Source of the DNA: Schizochytrium sp. CCTCC M209059
Lineage: Eukaryota > Sar > Bigyra > Thraustochytrida > Thraustochytriidae
Length of the DNA stretch: 64,000 nucleotides
Reading direction: 5' to 3'
NCBI GenBank assembly: GCA_000818945.1
Contig: KN805376.1
Coordinates: 689,385 to 753,384, forward strand
Shown here: positions 27,601 through 35,461 of the stretch, piece by piece
How the letters are laid out: each line of letters starts with the position of its first letter
How positions within the stretch are numbered: position 1 is the first letter of the stretch
Made by a program: the position numbers and the translations under genes
The notes under the pieces: generated by a model
The model's input: only the letters and a program-made list of their open reading frames with translations
Database searches by the model: none
Told to the model about the DNA's origin: nothing

Positions 27601-29000
27601 AGATCGATAAGGATGTCAATTTCGTCAGTCTTGAAGCGATTGACAATGGCGTCAGTTGGAGCTCGTGCCACATTGACAAAATGGTCTGCAGCGCGCGCAA
27701 CACGATCTTGTTGCCAGCTCCCGTTACGTGGACCATACATGTACACAGAAACATCGAAATGGGCGCGGTCATGATGCGCGTACAGGCCGCGCATGAGGAA
27801 TCCCATGGGGTGATTGTTCATGTCATACGAAAGGTAGCCGAGGCGGAGCAACTCGGGCTGGTGACCATTCGAACGTGCGGGTGGTCGACCATGCGGCTGT
27901 GGACTGGTGTGCAAGCCAGAAACGGCGCGGCGTGCAACTTGCGCAGGCGAAAGTTCCCTTTGTAAAAGTGACGGTGGAAAGAGAAGACTATCATACGGCG
28001 GAAAAGCCTCCGCGTCGCCAAAGCTGATATTTCCGGCTGCCGCGTCGCGCAGAATTCGATGCGCCAGTCGAATATGAGTTTCGTCCCAATCTTTCCAGAA
28101 ACAGAGTGAGCGAAGAGCAACAATGCGCTGCACTGCAGCTGCCATCGAGCTCGGATCCATCGTAAGCGCCCGTTCGTGCTGTGCGAGGGCTCCATAGAGG
28201 TCTCCGCCCTCGCGCAATGTTTGTCCAAGGTTATTGATTGTGTCTAATTGTGTCTGTAAGCCCTCGCCGTGCGCTTCCGTAGCGCCTGCGGCTCGTCCAT
28301 GATAAAGCGCGGCCTCCTGGAAGCGATTGAGTTTGATGAATAGGTTACCCAAGTTCATGTTTGCGTGTACATGAAGAGGGTTGAGCTGCAAAACGTCCAT
28401 GTAATTTCGGTAGGCAAGGTCCGTTTCGCCCAGAAGCTGGTATGCGTTTGCGAGATTGTATCGTGCGTCAATTAATGATGGATCGTGCTCGATAGCAGCA
28501 CGGTAGAATGGGATGGAAATGGTGCGAATGGTAATCGGTTCGAGCGCAGTATGCTCGGCACCTTGGGTGGCCTTTAGGAATGAAACAAGACCTAGATTGT
28601 TTGAGGCTGCCGCAACGAGATCTATGCGCTTTGCGTCTTGCGCAGCGCTCAAGAGCTGCTCGTAGCGCACTTGTGCTGCGTCGAGCTCGCCCCGACGTTT
28701 ATGAACTCCGCCCATGTTGTTGATGGCTTCAAGAAGATCTGCTTTGAGCCCCAAGGCAGTCTTGTACGCAGTTTCGGCGGACTCCAAGTCCCCGGCTCTC
28801 TCTGCATTGACGCCGTTGTTGTAGGCCGAGTACGCCTCGAACTCCTCGGCATTGCGAATGAGCACAATCCCGTTTCCAGCCCCCTCGGGTCCTGCGGCGG
28901 CTTCGACGGCAGCAGCAGTACCAACATGATGTAGCAACACCAGTGTAAGCGCTGCTCGCAGCGCGAGACCTGCAGCTTGTGCCAGCGCCACGCGCCGCAT
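24681..29000 (-). CDS. TPR/OGT-type GT41 fused to a GT4-like glycosyltransferase, with signal peptide
   Basis: The product is 1439 aa, intronless. The ATG at 29000 is chosen because the longer frame starts at TTG and because MRRVALAQAAGLALRAALTL... makes a clean signal peptide or anchor. Residues about 58-330 are TPRs. Residues about 386-790 are an O-GlcNAc-transferase-type catalytic region: MNNHPMGFLM carries the catalytic-type His, FNTLHKLEP the conserved Lys, and HTTAADVLWSGVPLLTLRG the sugar-nucleotide loop. After a Ser run come further TPR-like helices, then from about 1063 a GT-B enzyme (RPRIAFYCNEY, SPSTNGVGGSEEA, PNRGLEQLLRVWP, SFPETGCVSMMKAMAMG). In the last motif the second Glu of the usual E-x7-E is Lys. 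A hydrophobic N terminus and NxS/T sequons suggest a secretory-pathway enzyme, unlike nucleocytoplasmic OGT. Substrates are unknown. Confidence 0.88.
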   Translation of the reverse strand: MRRVALAQAAGLALRAALTLVLLHHVGTAAAVEAAAGPEGAGNGIVLIRNAEEFEAYSAYNNGVNAERAGDLESAETAYKTALGLKADLLEAINNMGGVHKRRGELDAAQVRYEQLLSAAQDAKRIDLVAAASNNLGLVSFLKATQGAEHTALEPITIRTISIPFYRAAIEHDPSLIDARYNLANAYQLLGETDLAYRNYMDVLQLNPLHVHANMNLGNLFIKLNRFQEAALYHGRAAGATEAHGEGLQTQLDTINNLGQTLREGGDLYGALAQHERALTMDPSSMAAAVQRIVALRSLCFWKDWDETHIRLAHRILRDAAAGNISFGDAEAFPPYDSLLFPPSLLQRELSPAQVARRAVSGLHTSPQPHGRPPARSNGHQPELLRLGYLSYDMNNHPMGFLMRGLYAHHDRAHFDVSVYMYGPRNGSWQQDRVARAADHFVNVARAPTDAIVNRFKTDEIDILIDLMAHTRGARVDIAALSRTPVYVNFLGYPGTSGFASPNAYVIVDKTVLPAEHIAAEISERPVYLPGTYQANDYNGTVRLCQSFIEGEHGRRACRQATTADQEIVAAIGATTLPLSANFSARDGLRAPRLVRFANFNTLHKLEPASFDTWMRILRRVPYSVMLFVEPRPRSGVNITANLRAQAAARGVHPSRLVFLSRADKNGHLDRIAAVDLFLDSFVYGAHTTAADVLWSGVPLLTLRGSLFPGRVASSLLKTLRLDDILTVDSVKDFEDTAVDLATHPYRLDALQTRLASALVQQPTFDPRQFARFFEDAMRVVVEDTVLSSSSSSSSSGSREGAIFVIDNSDATASADSRHDALLQEGRELHYTNQDHAANLYRRALAGSMRREPDLARAAEASHLLGVLEQDATILRAALVLSKRSGAATSLVYANLGHIDRQQARLEGARAAFRNALDAALAEGDRLGNFADILNAAVHLSFVAAPEQTARDARLLTERFVTYANKKSSAEKGNTGILLAALDTMVDYFARHHQDLVLAAHIKQQSATLFDPSSDQYFRRFYDAGALLSAAGRHAEALALHSQTVVAEHAARFQARPELLAPRGRPRIAFYCNEYGQTWWPRWGPTSPSTNGVGGSEEAVIFLARELADLGYLVEIYADPPDKDLGREETHEVYWFPHTAYDAQDPADVFVAWRYHISLAIGQSSKVRLLWLHDVVSSLGPQIALQHKQGALHAVLAISRFHVSSMPEDVQRSTVVIGNGLQSTYFTQGENANNEFIYASAPNRGLEQLLRVWPRIRASIRDARLRIYYGFSPSFMRWGATSIHEFETWVHHLNTTIQTLAAEGVEYVGMVSHQDLAKAYARAGFSLYPTSFPETGCVSMMKAMAMGSIPITSRYENSALPDLTGKWDLGPPARPPGSPSIDKDPAFLQEFGLAVIAAANLPKASLTAQRQEMKAWARSELLWSAVAKRFQIALRQVEL

Positions 29001-30237
29001 CGCGCGCGACGGAAAAGGCGGTTGTGTGATTGACGCGCTTGTTTTGCTTCCACTCGTCGATGGCCCCGTTCGAAGATCATTCAACGTGGGTATGGTACTA
29101 CGTATAGCTTGATGAAAAGAAACTTGAAAAAAAAATAAACTTGAGGGAAAAAGTTAGCAACCGTCAAACATTCGTTGTACTATCGCTCTCGCGACCTGCT
29201 GCTGGCTACGCTGCCTGCTGGCTACTCTCATCGCCGGACGGTGGTCTTCGCCGAGCCACGTCCAGCAGAATCATCATATCTTATTTTTTTGGGGGGGGGT
29301 TATGCATTATAGTCTTTCTAAGACCTGCGAGCGCGATGGATGGCAAGAAGCAAAATGCGCAGCGCGGCGGATGCTAGCTAACTAACAGTAAGCCTCACTT
29401 TGCTTTTGTCATTGTTGTTGAATCCTGCACTGTTGAAGCGTATCCGTTCACTCACTGATGATGTTTTTCTCTCTCCCCATGACCGTGTGTATGTGTGAGT
29501 GTTGGGTGGGCCTATGAACGTATCAAAAGAAAGACGCCTCTTCGCTTCACATGTGATGCCAGGAAGCAAAACTCGTTTTTTTCGTGGGTCGTCGCCGCCG
29601 AATTCGGCCCTGGTCATTTATTTCTTACCCTTACGCAACCAAACCGCATGGCTTCTTCCTGCACTCCAGCCTCAAAAACCAAGACTCATCTCTCCACCCT
29701 CGACGTTCTCCGCGTGCGCCCTCCAAGCTCGCTCGCTCGCTCCACTTCCCCGAGCGCGCCCCTGGGTCGGCCGGCGAAACTCCCCCCGAGACTCGCCGCG
29801 GCTCCCCCCGGTCCCGGCCCCGCGAGCAGGCGCGGGAGGCACGCGGGGCGCCCTCGTGGACGTTGAGTCGCGGGTTTCCCCGATTCCCCGGCGGGCGCCA
29901 AGGCGCGGCGGCAGACCGCTCCGGCCTGCGAGGCGAGCGCGGCGACGCGAGGCAGCGAGCGCGAGGCAGCGAGCGCGAGGCAGCGCGGGGCAGCGCCACG
30001 CGAGCCCGCGCGGGAGGCACCGCCGCCGCCGCGCGCGCGCGCGCCCCGAGCCGAGTCGAGCCGAGCTGCTCGCTTAGCTCTCTTCGCTCATTGGGTTTCG
30101 AGCCGCGAGCCAAACTTGCGACTCCAATAGCTCGCGCACTCGCGCGTGCGCTCGCGAGCTCGTGAGCTGGTGCGCTCGACAAGGCGCACGCGTACGCGAG
30201 CTCGACCTCGCGCTCGCACGCGCTGCAGAGCGCGGAG
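29001..30237. promoter_or_regulatory. Divergent intergenic region, 1237 bp
   Basis: This lies between the glycosyltransferase start (-) and the FDS-repeat protein start (+). The glycosyltransferase-proximal half is AT-rich, with a run of ten G at about 29290-29300. The plus-gene half is extremely GC-rich, with a GAGGCAGCGAGCGC repeat at about 29935-29985 and GCGCGC tracts near 30030. Long frames through it are compositional. Confidence 0.5.
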
Positions 30238-32157
30238 ATGAGCGCAGGAAACGCGGCGTCCGCGGCCAAGGCCGTGGCCAAGACGGAGGCCGCGTCGGGG
30301 CAGCAGCAGAGGCAGCAAGGCTTGCAAAAGGTGGAGTCCGCGCTCAAGGGCCGCCGCGAGCTCCTGGACCACCGTCTGTTTGAGATGCGGCACTTTGATT
30401 CGGGCGAGTACTTTTGCCTCCCACGAGACCAACAAGAGGACTACTTGCAAGACATTGAAATCACGCAAGAGGTCGGCCACCATCACGTGCATAGCGCGCG
30501 CGGGACGAACCCCCAACAGGACAAGGTCAAACATCGACTGGAAGAAACGAATTTTCGCAAGAAGAATCTCGACGCTGCGAAGCGGACGCCCTTTTCTGCG
30601 GCATCCGCGACAACAGCTTTCTCTGCAGAATCGGCGTCGTCGCCCGTGGCAGACGAAGCGACGTCTTCTTCGCCCAATTCCAAATTTCCATTCTCGCCTC
30701 CGCGCGGCACTGTCGCCAGCAAGCACAGTACCACCACGACTGATGTAGATACCAAGCACGACGGGAGACGAGTACTCTTGGAACGCAGCCTGCGACGCGT
30801 TCGCCGCTTTGACAGCGGCGACTTTTTTGCAGGTGCGCCACCGGACGAAGCGATTGCCGGAACCAGCCCGCCTCGGCTGCGCGTCATGCGCACACGGGCC
30901 TTGCACGTGGAAACAAAGCGCAAGGCTTTTGCAGCTGCGTCGCCTTCCTCGTCGTTCTCATCGTCTTCCGCGTCGGCCTCGAAGCGTGCTCCAAATGTCC
31001 AACAAGGCGCCAACGGTGCGACCCCGAGTGCGGGGTCGGAGGGCCGTCTCAAACGAAACGTCTCTGCAAGCGCCCACGAGCTTGTCGAGTGCGAGACACC
31101 TCCGGACGAGGCTGCAGATCAGCCTGTTGCTGAAAAGAAGCCTGCTTCCAAGCAAGGTAGCCTTCAGGCAGCGGATCGCATTGAGCCGCAACCGCACAGA
31201 TTTCGTAAAAAGCAGCAGCATCCGCGCTTTGACAGCGCCGACTTTTTTCGGGGCGCGTTGACTGACGCTGCTGCGATTGCTCGTGTCAAGGACGCGCCGC
31301 CAAGTGTACAAGAGCGCGCGGACGATGCCGTCACTGACGAAGCTCGCCGTGTGGTTCTCGAGCGCTCGATGCGTCGCGCTCGGCGCTTTGACAGCGCCGA
31401 CTTCTTCGCTGGCGTCCCTGCCGAGGAAGACGTTGTCGCTCGCTCGCCCCCCAAACAAACAAAGAACCAGCTCGTGCAAAACGCACTGTCTGCGCCGCCA
31501 CCGCCTGCCGTGACCCCAGGCGAGCAGCAGGCTACGCCGCTCTCGAGCGCGAAAATGGCCCAGCACGTCTTGCATCGCCGCATGCAGAGGCAGGATAGCT
31601 CCGAAGCTGCTAAACGCAAGGCCCGGCAGCGTATCGTCGCGAAAATGGAGGGCGTCGCGGGTCGTCATGGTTCCGTGGAGTCCAAGACGTCGGACGACGA
31701 CCATTGCGCATCTACCGAGGGTATCGCCGCGGGCAGCTCGAGGTCATCTTCTCTGCGTCATGGTTCGAATTTGCGCCACGCCAGCTCACTCTCTTCAAAG
31801 ACCTCTTCTAGTTCTTCTCTTCAGAACAAGTCTCAGTCTGCTGCTGCGGCTGCCAAGCAGCGGTTGCGTGCGCCGCATTCGCCGCGGGTGCATCGCTTCG
31901 ATTCGGCAGACTACTTTCGAGGCATTGATACTGACGCTTTTGCGCTTCAACCTGACACTCTTACGTCGATCGCAGCAGATTCCTCATCTAATGCACCATC
32001 ATCATCCTTATCATCATCATCGGCACGTTCCCCCCCTGCGCAGGCGCCGTATTCGCCACCAATACAGAGTCCGCCTCCGGGTCCTTCAAGGCTGCGCAAG
32101 ACATCGTTCGAGCGTTCGGCTGCCTTTGCGAACCGCTCGAGCTCTCACAATTCATAA
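30238..32157 (+). CDS. Multi-FDS-motif protein, ENSA/ARPP19/Igo-like repeats
   Basis: The product is 639 aa from the ATG at 30238, mostly low-complexity Ser/Ala/Pro linker. Five short blocks stand out: RHFDSGEYF (51-59), RFDSGDFF (190-197), RFDSADFF (330-337), RFDSADFF (383-390) and RFDSADYF (553-560). Two carry the extended context L-E-R-S-[LM]-R-R-x-R-R before FDS. FDSGDY is the signature of ENSA/ARPP19 (Igo1/2 in yeast). In those proteins Greatwall phosphorylates the Ser and the phosphoprotein inhibits PP2A-B55. Family members are about 110-170 aa with one motif; this protein has five spaced by 50-170 residues, and a decayed sixth (RQDSSEA, about 451-457). The role as a polyvalent phosphatase regulator is inferred from the motif alone; no catalytic domain is visible. 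Confidence 0.75.
   Translation: MSAGNAASAAKAVAKTEAASGQQQRQQGLQKVESALKGRRELLDHRLFEMRHFDSGEYFCLPRDQQEDYLQDIEITQEVGHHHVHSARGTNPQQDKVKHRLEETNFRKKNLDAAKRTPFSAASATTAFSAESASSPVADEATSSSPNSKFPFSPPRGTVASKHSTTTTDVDTKHDGRRVLLERSLRRVRRFDSGDFFAGAPPDEAIAGTSPPRLRVMRTRALHVETKRKAFAAASPSSSFSSSSASASKRAPNVQQGANGATPSAGSEGRLKRNVSASAHELVECETPPDEAADQPVAEKKPASKQGSLQAADRIEPQPHRFRKKQQHPRFDSADFFRGALTDAAAIARVKDAPPSVQERADDAVTDEARRVVLERSMRRARRFDSADFFAGVPAEEDVVARSPPKQTKNQLVQNALSAPPPPAVTPGEQQATPLSSAKMAQHVLHRRMQRQDSSEAAKRKARQRIVAKMEGVAGRHGSVESKTSDDDHCASTEGIAAGSSRSSSLRHGSNLRHASSLSSKTSSSSSLQNKSQSAAAAAKQRLRAPHSPRVHRFDSADYFRGIDTDAFALQPDTLTSIAADSSSNAPSSSLSSSSARSPPAQAPYSPPIQSPPPGPSRLRKTSFERSAAFANRSSSHNS
30388..30414 (+). repeat. FDS motif 1 (RHFDSGEYF)
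   Basis: Residues 51-59 of the multi-FDS protein. It has Gly after the Ser as in ENSA, and Glu in place of Asp. Confidence 0.75.
30805..30828 (+). repeat. FDS motif 2 (RFDSGDFF)
   Basis: Residues 190-197. This is the copy closest to the ENSA signature FDSGDY, differing by Phe for Tyr. It is preceded by a basic LERSLRRVR stretch. Confidence 0.8.
31225..31248 (+). repeat. FDS motif 3 (RFDSADFF)
   Basis: Residues 330-337, with Ala in place of the Gly after Ser. Confidence 0.75.
31384..31407 (+). repeat. FDS motif 4 (RFDSADFF)
   Basis: Residues 383-390, preceded by LERSMRRAR, which matches the context of motif 2 and suggests duplication of a longer unit. Confidence 0.75.
31894..31917 (+). repeat. 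FDS motif 5 (RFDSADYF)
   Basis: Residues 553-560, with Tyr at the position corresponding to the ENSA Tyr. Confidence 0.75.
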
Positions 32158-32276
32158 TGCTATGCAGTGCTTGTCGACGGATATAACATGACCACCGACG
32201 AATACAATGATGATGATGATGCTGACGCGGAACAAAAAATAATTGATCCTTTTTTACTTTATGAATTTCGTTCGCC

Positions 32277-32326
<50 letters not shown>

Positions 32327-32679
32327 CGCTTGCTTGACGCTGGTAGGCCTAGTATATGAGGCTTGCACCATGGGACCAAACCACACAATCGTGTGAGCGA
32401 GAGCGCTGCTGCGAGAGCCGCGAGCACGTGCTGCGCGGTGACGAAAGTACCCTGGCGGCCCGAGGACCTGCGCTGGACTGCCGTGCTGCTTTGCGCAGCA
32501 AAAAGGTCTCCTGGTCGTGGGTTGATCGAGTGGTCGCGAGCACCAGTACCAGCAGCGGCAAGCTCGTGGACCCAGGGGAGATCAACGACGACAGCAACGA
32601 AGACGACAGCAAACGAAGACGACACAGGTGAGCGCTCGAACAAGGAGAGGCCGCGAGCAACTTTGGTGACGATATCATC
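32158..32679. other. Intergenic region with (CTTG)n tract
   Basis: 522 bp between two plus-strand genes. It holds GATGAT repeats near 32205-32222, a long (GCTT)n microsatellite, one TAGGCCTA palindrome at 32344-32351, and the leader of the methyltransferase gene. No RNA gene is seen. Confidence 0.55.
32278..32336. repeat. (CTTG)n microsatellite
   Basis: About fourteen tetranucleotide units with one interruption (CTCG). Confidence 0.9.
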
Positions 32680-33711
32680 ATGAAAGGAAGCAGCGCTTTA
32701 GAGCTTGGACACAAAGTAAAAGCTCATTCTAAAGAGTGCAACCACGACAACGTGGGCAGCAGTGACAGCGATAGTGACAGCGAAGACGGCGACTGGCTCG
32801 CGCGTCTTGGGGGTAGTCATGCAGACGATGGTCGTGCAGGGGGCGAAAACGATGAGTCTATCTCGAAGGGAGGAGACGTAGCAGACCTCTTTTCAGAGTC
32901 AGAAGCGCAAAGGAATCGTAGACTTGTTGCTCTCGCAAAGCGAGACAGGTCGACCGAGAACCGCAAGCTGCTGAGACGTATTCCAGAGGCCGGGCTAACT
33001 CTTTCGCAAGAGGGAAACAAGCGAATTATTGTGGAAGAAGTTGTCGGGGTGCAGAATCGCATGCTGTGGGACTGTGCTGGTGTCTTGGCCAACTTTCTCG
33101 TGCAACGACCTGATCTGGTTCGAGACCGCCGCGTGGTCGAGCTCGGTTGCGCGTTGGGCTTGCCTGGCATCACATCAGCAGCCCTCGGCGCCAAGTATGT
33201 CATCTTGTCAGAACGGCCCTCTGCACTGCCATGGATTCGACACCAGATCGAACTCAATGCAGAGACTTTGCCTGCCGGATCCCGAATCGAAGCTGCCTCT
33301 ATTGAATGGGACCGTGATCTCCCGTCGCACATATTTTCCGAAGGCGCTTTTGACGTAATTCTCTGCTCGGATCTCATTTACGCTGGCGACACCGAGACGA
33401 CGGAAGCGCTGGCGCGCACGATCGCTGCGTTGACGCAGCAATTGCCAGAAGCTCTTGTCATTTCCTGCTTTGAAGTGCGTAATGTGCCAGCTAGCGAGAA
33501 CGAACAACGTGCTCTTCTTGGCGTCGGATCCAGCGACGCGGCAGCAGCCACATCGAGCTCTTCGCATGCTCAGGAGCAGCTCTTTTCGCGCTCGCTCGCA
33601 ACGTTGGCAGGCTTCAGCGATGAGAAAGTCGTGCCCAACGACCTCCTTGTCGAGGGTTTCCGGGACGACGAGATCATCGTCAAGTTGCACCGCCGTCCTC
33701 GTGCTCCTTGA
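32680..33711 (+). CDS. METTL21-type protein methyltransferase
   Basis: The product is 343 aa from the ATG at 32680. Residues 1-75 are acidic and Ser/Asp-rich. The methyltransferase core begins near 115. LWDCAGVLANFL (129-140) matches the pre-motif-I helix of the METTL21/family-16 lysine methyltransferases. ELGCALGLPG (154-163) is SAM-binding motif I. D231-LIY gives the family DxxY signature, within FDVILCSDLIY. A Ser/Ala-rich insertion of about 15 residues lies near 285-300. Family members methylate single lysines on chaperones, elongation factors and similar proteins. Which subfamily and substrate applies cannot be told from sequence by eye. Confidence 0.87.
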   Translation: MKGSSALELGHKVKAHSKECNHDNVGSSDSDSDSEDGDWLARLGGSHADDGRAGGENDESISKGGDVADLFSESEAQRNRRLVALAKRDRSTENRKLLRRIPEAGLTLSQEGNKRIIVEEVVGVQNRMLWDCAGVLANFLVQRPDLVRDRRVVELGCALGLPGITSAALGAKYVILSERPSALPWIRHQIELNAETLPAGSRIEAASIEWDRDLPSHIFSEGAFDVILCSDLIYAGDTETTEALARTIAALTQQLPEALVISCFEVRNVPASENEQRALLGVGSSDAAAATSSSSHAQEQLFSRSLATLAGFSDEKVVPNDLLVEGFRDDEIIVKLHRRPRAP

Positions 33712-33984
33712 CGATGACGATAAGACGGGTGTCAATGTCTATCTATCTGTCTTACCGGTCAGATGGGCTAGCCAGCCAGGTGACTCGGACCGAGCAGAAC
33801 TACAATACGACCACCAAAAGCGCGGCTTCGACCCCGCGCGAGCGCCGATAGTCCAAGCGCCTGTGCGCGCGCGCCTGCTCTCTCGACCACCTGCCCGCGC
33901 GCGCGTCTGCCCGGCGCTCGCTTGCTCGCTTGCCGCCCCGTGCGCGGACGGCGCGGACGGAGCCGAGTGCCGTCGTGGGCTAGG

Positions 33985-35316
33985 ATGACGGACAGACGCG
34001 ACGACAAGGACCGCGCGAGAGGCCGGGCCTCGGAAAAGGGGAGCGCCAGGAGCAAGCGAGACCGCGATGACCGGGACGTGGACGGCGAGGTGACCGTCTC
34101 GGGTGGAGAGCCGCAAAACAGGCAGCAGGTGGTGCTCAGTTCCTCGTTTGACATGATGCTCAAGGACGCCGTCAGCAGCTTTCAGGTAACAGAGCGCGCC
34201 AAAGCAGAAATCGTGCAGCGACAGCTGGTGCAATTTAGCGAGATTCTTAAGATTAAGCTGCGCAATCGGCTCTTCCAGTACAAGTTCAAGGCACAGCAAC
34301 TTTGGGCGTCAATTGAGCAAGATGGTGGCCAATTCTTTATACCAGATGGCGTGCACGGCGTACATTGGGACACGGAGGCGCGCGGAGGACTTGCGTCGAC
34401 ACCGTTTAGCGGCGTAGGCGGCGGCGCAGGGCCCGGAAGCGCATCTCAATTTGCTAGTGGCGCACTGTCCACAGGAGCAAGCGGTATTCGCCAGGTCGGC
34501 GACGCTCTTTCATTTCTGATGCCGTCTGGTCTCGGTGCGCGTTTTGTTGTTGTAGGAGCTTCATTTCTGCTTCTCTCCTCCGTGTATCACAAGGTAATCA
34601 CGAGCTGGCGGGTAGGCTTGGTTATTGCCGCTTCTGCTGGCGTACGGATTGCGGACCTCAAAGCTCGGGCCATGGAGCTTGAGCGCTGTCTAAACGTTTT
34701 GCTCGCTTTTGAAGAAACTGGCGAAGACGAGCTGGAGAATGAGCGGATCGTGCGCGACGTTGCGGAGCGACTCTCGCTACGACACATTAATCATGTGTCC
34801 AAGCTCTCCAAAAATGGGCAAAAGGTCCTTGCCACCGTTATGGTTGATCGTGTGTGCCGGCATCTCTCACGACATCGCTTTGGGTATGTGGATGAGAGCC
34901 CTGTGCCTCTGATAAGCTCCATACAGCAGCTCTACTGGTGGGCTGAAGCACGTGTGAAACGTGTTTTTGTGCCCGCTGACAAAATGCCGCAGCGCCCACG
35001 GCTGAACTTGTTACAACGCGTCATTCGTAGTCTCTCTGCAGAAAATGCAGACAATGATGTACGTACTTTGGAGCTTGAACCCTTTCACCAGTCTAGTGAT
35101 GGCCCAGGCCCAACGCCACGTAAGGCATGGACTGCTGCAGAACTTCTCTCCAAATGTGCAATTTATGTTCCAGAATCAGGGCACATGTATGCTCATGAAG
35201 AGACGCAATCTGACATTTACGGGTACGCTTATGGAGCTCTTGACGAGGTTGAACGTCGCCAAATGCGTCTCGTCTCGTCGCAAAAGCAGCCCTCTCCTTT
35301 GTCAAGCAAGCTGTAA
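33985..35316 (+). CDS. Orphan membrane-associated protein
   Basis: The product is 443 aa from the ATG at 33985, the first in a frame that is open further up only from TTG. The first 45 residues are Arg/Asp-rich and disordered. Residues 60-120 look helical and amphipathic. A Gly/Ser-rich stretch leads to two adjacent hydrophobic segments at about residues 185-225 (FVVVGASFLLLSSVYHKV and VGLVIAASAGVRIA) that could form a hairpin. The remainder is soluble, with a helical region and no recognisable motif. I do not recognise the family. An integral or hairpin-anchored protein of an internal membrane is the most that can be said. Confidence 0.65.
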   Translation: MTDRRDDKDRARGRASEKGSARSKRDRDDRDVDGEVTVSGGEPQNRQQVVLSSSFDMMLKDAVSSFQVTERAKAEIVQRQLVQFSEILKIKLRNRLFQYKFKAQQLWASIEQDGGQFFIPDGVHGVHWDTEARGGLASTPFSGVGGGAGPGSASQFASGALSTGASGIRQVGDALSFLMPSGLGARFVVVGASFLLLSSVYHKVITSWRVGLVIAASAGVRIADLKARAMELERCLNVLLAFEETGEDELENERIVRDVAERLSLRHINHVSKLSKNGQKVLATVMVDRVCRHLSRHRFGYVDESPVPLISSIQQLYWWAEARVKRVFVPADKMPQRPRLNLLQRVIRSLSAENADNDVRTLELEPFHQSSDGPGPTPRKAWTAAELLSKCAIYVPESGHMYAHEETQSDIYGYAYGALDEVERRQMRLVSSQKQPSPLSSKL

Positions 35317-35461
35317 GCAGACCTCCATTTGACGCTTTTCGGTCTCCACGCCCTTCCTTCTTTAAGGATGGTAAAACGTCGAAGATATGTCGAAGGAGGA
35401 GAGATGCAACATCGTGTATGATTGTGCAAGTTTATTTTATTCATCTTTACATGCATTATCT

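Noticed and set aside
29001..29084. Extended N terminus for the glycosyltransferase
   Set aside because: The extension begins with TTG, not ATG, and would hide the signal peptide.
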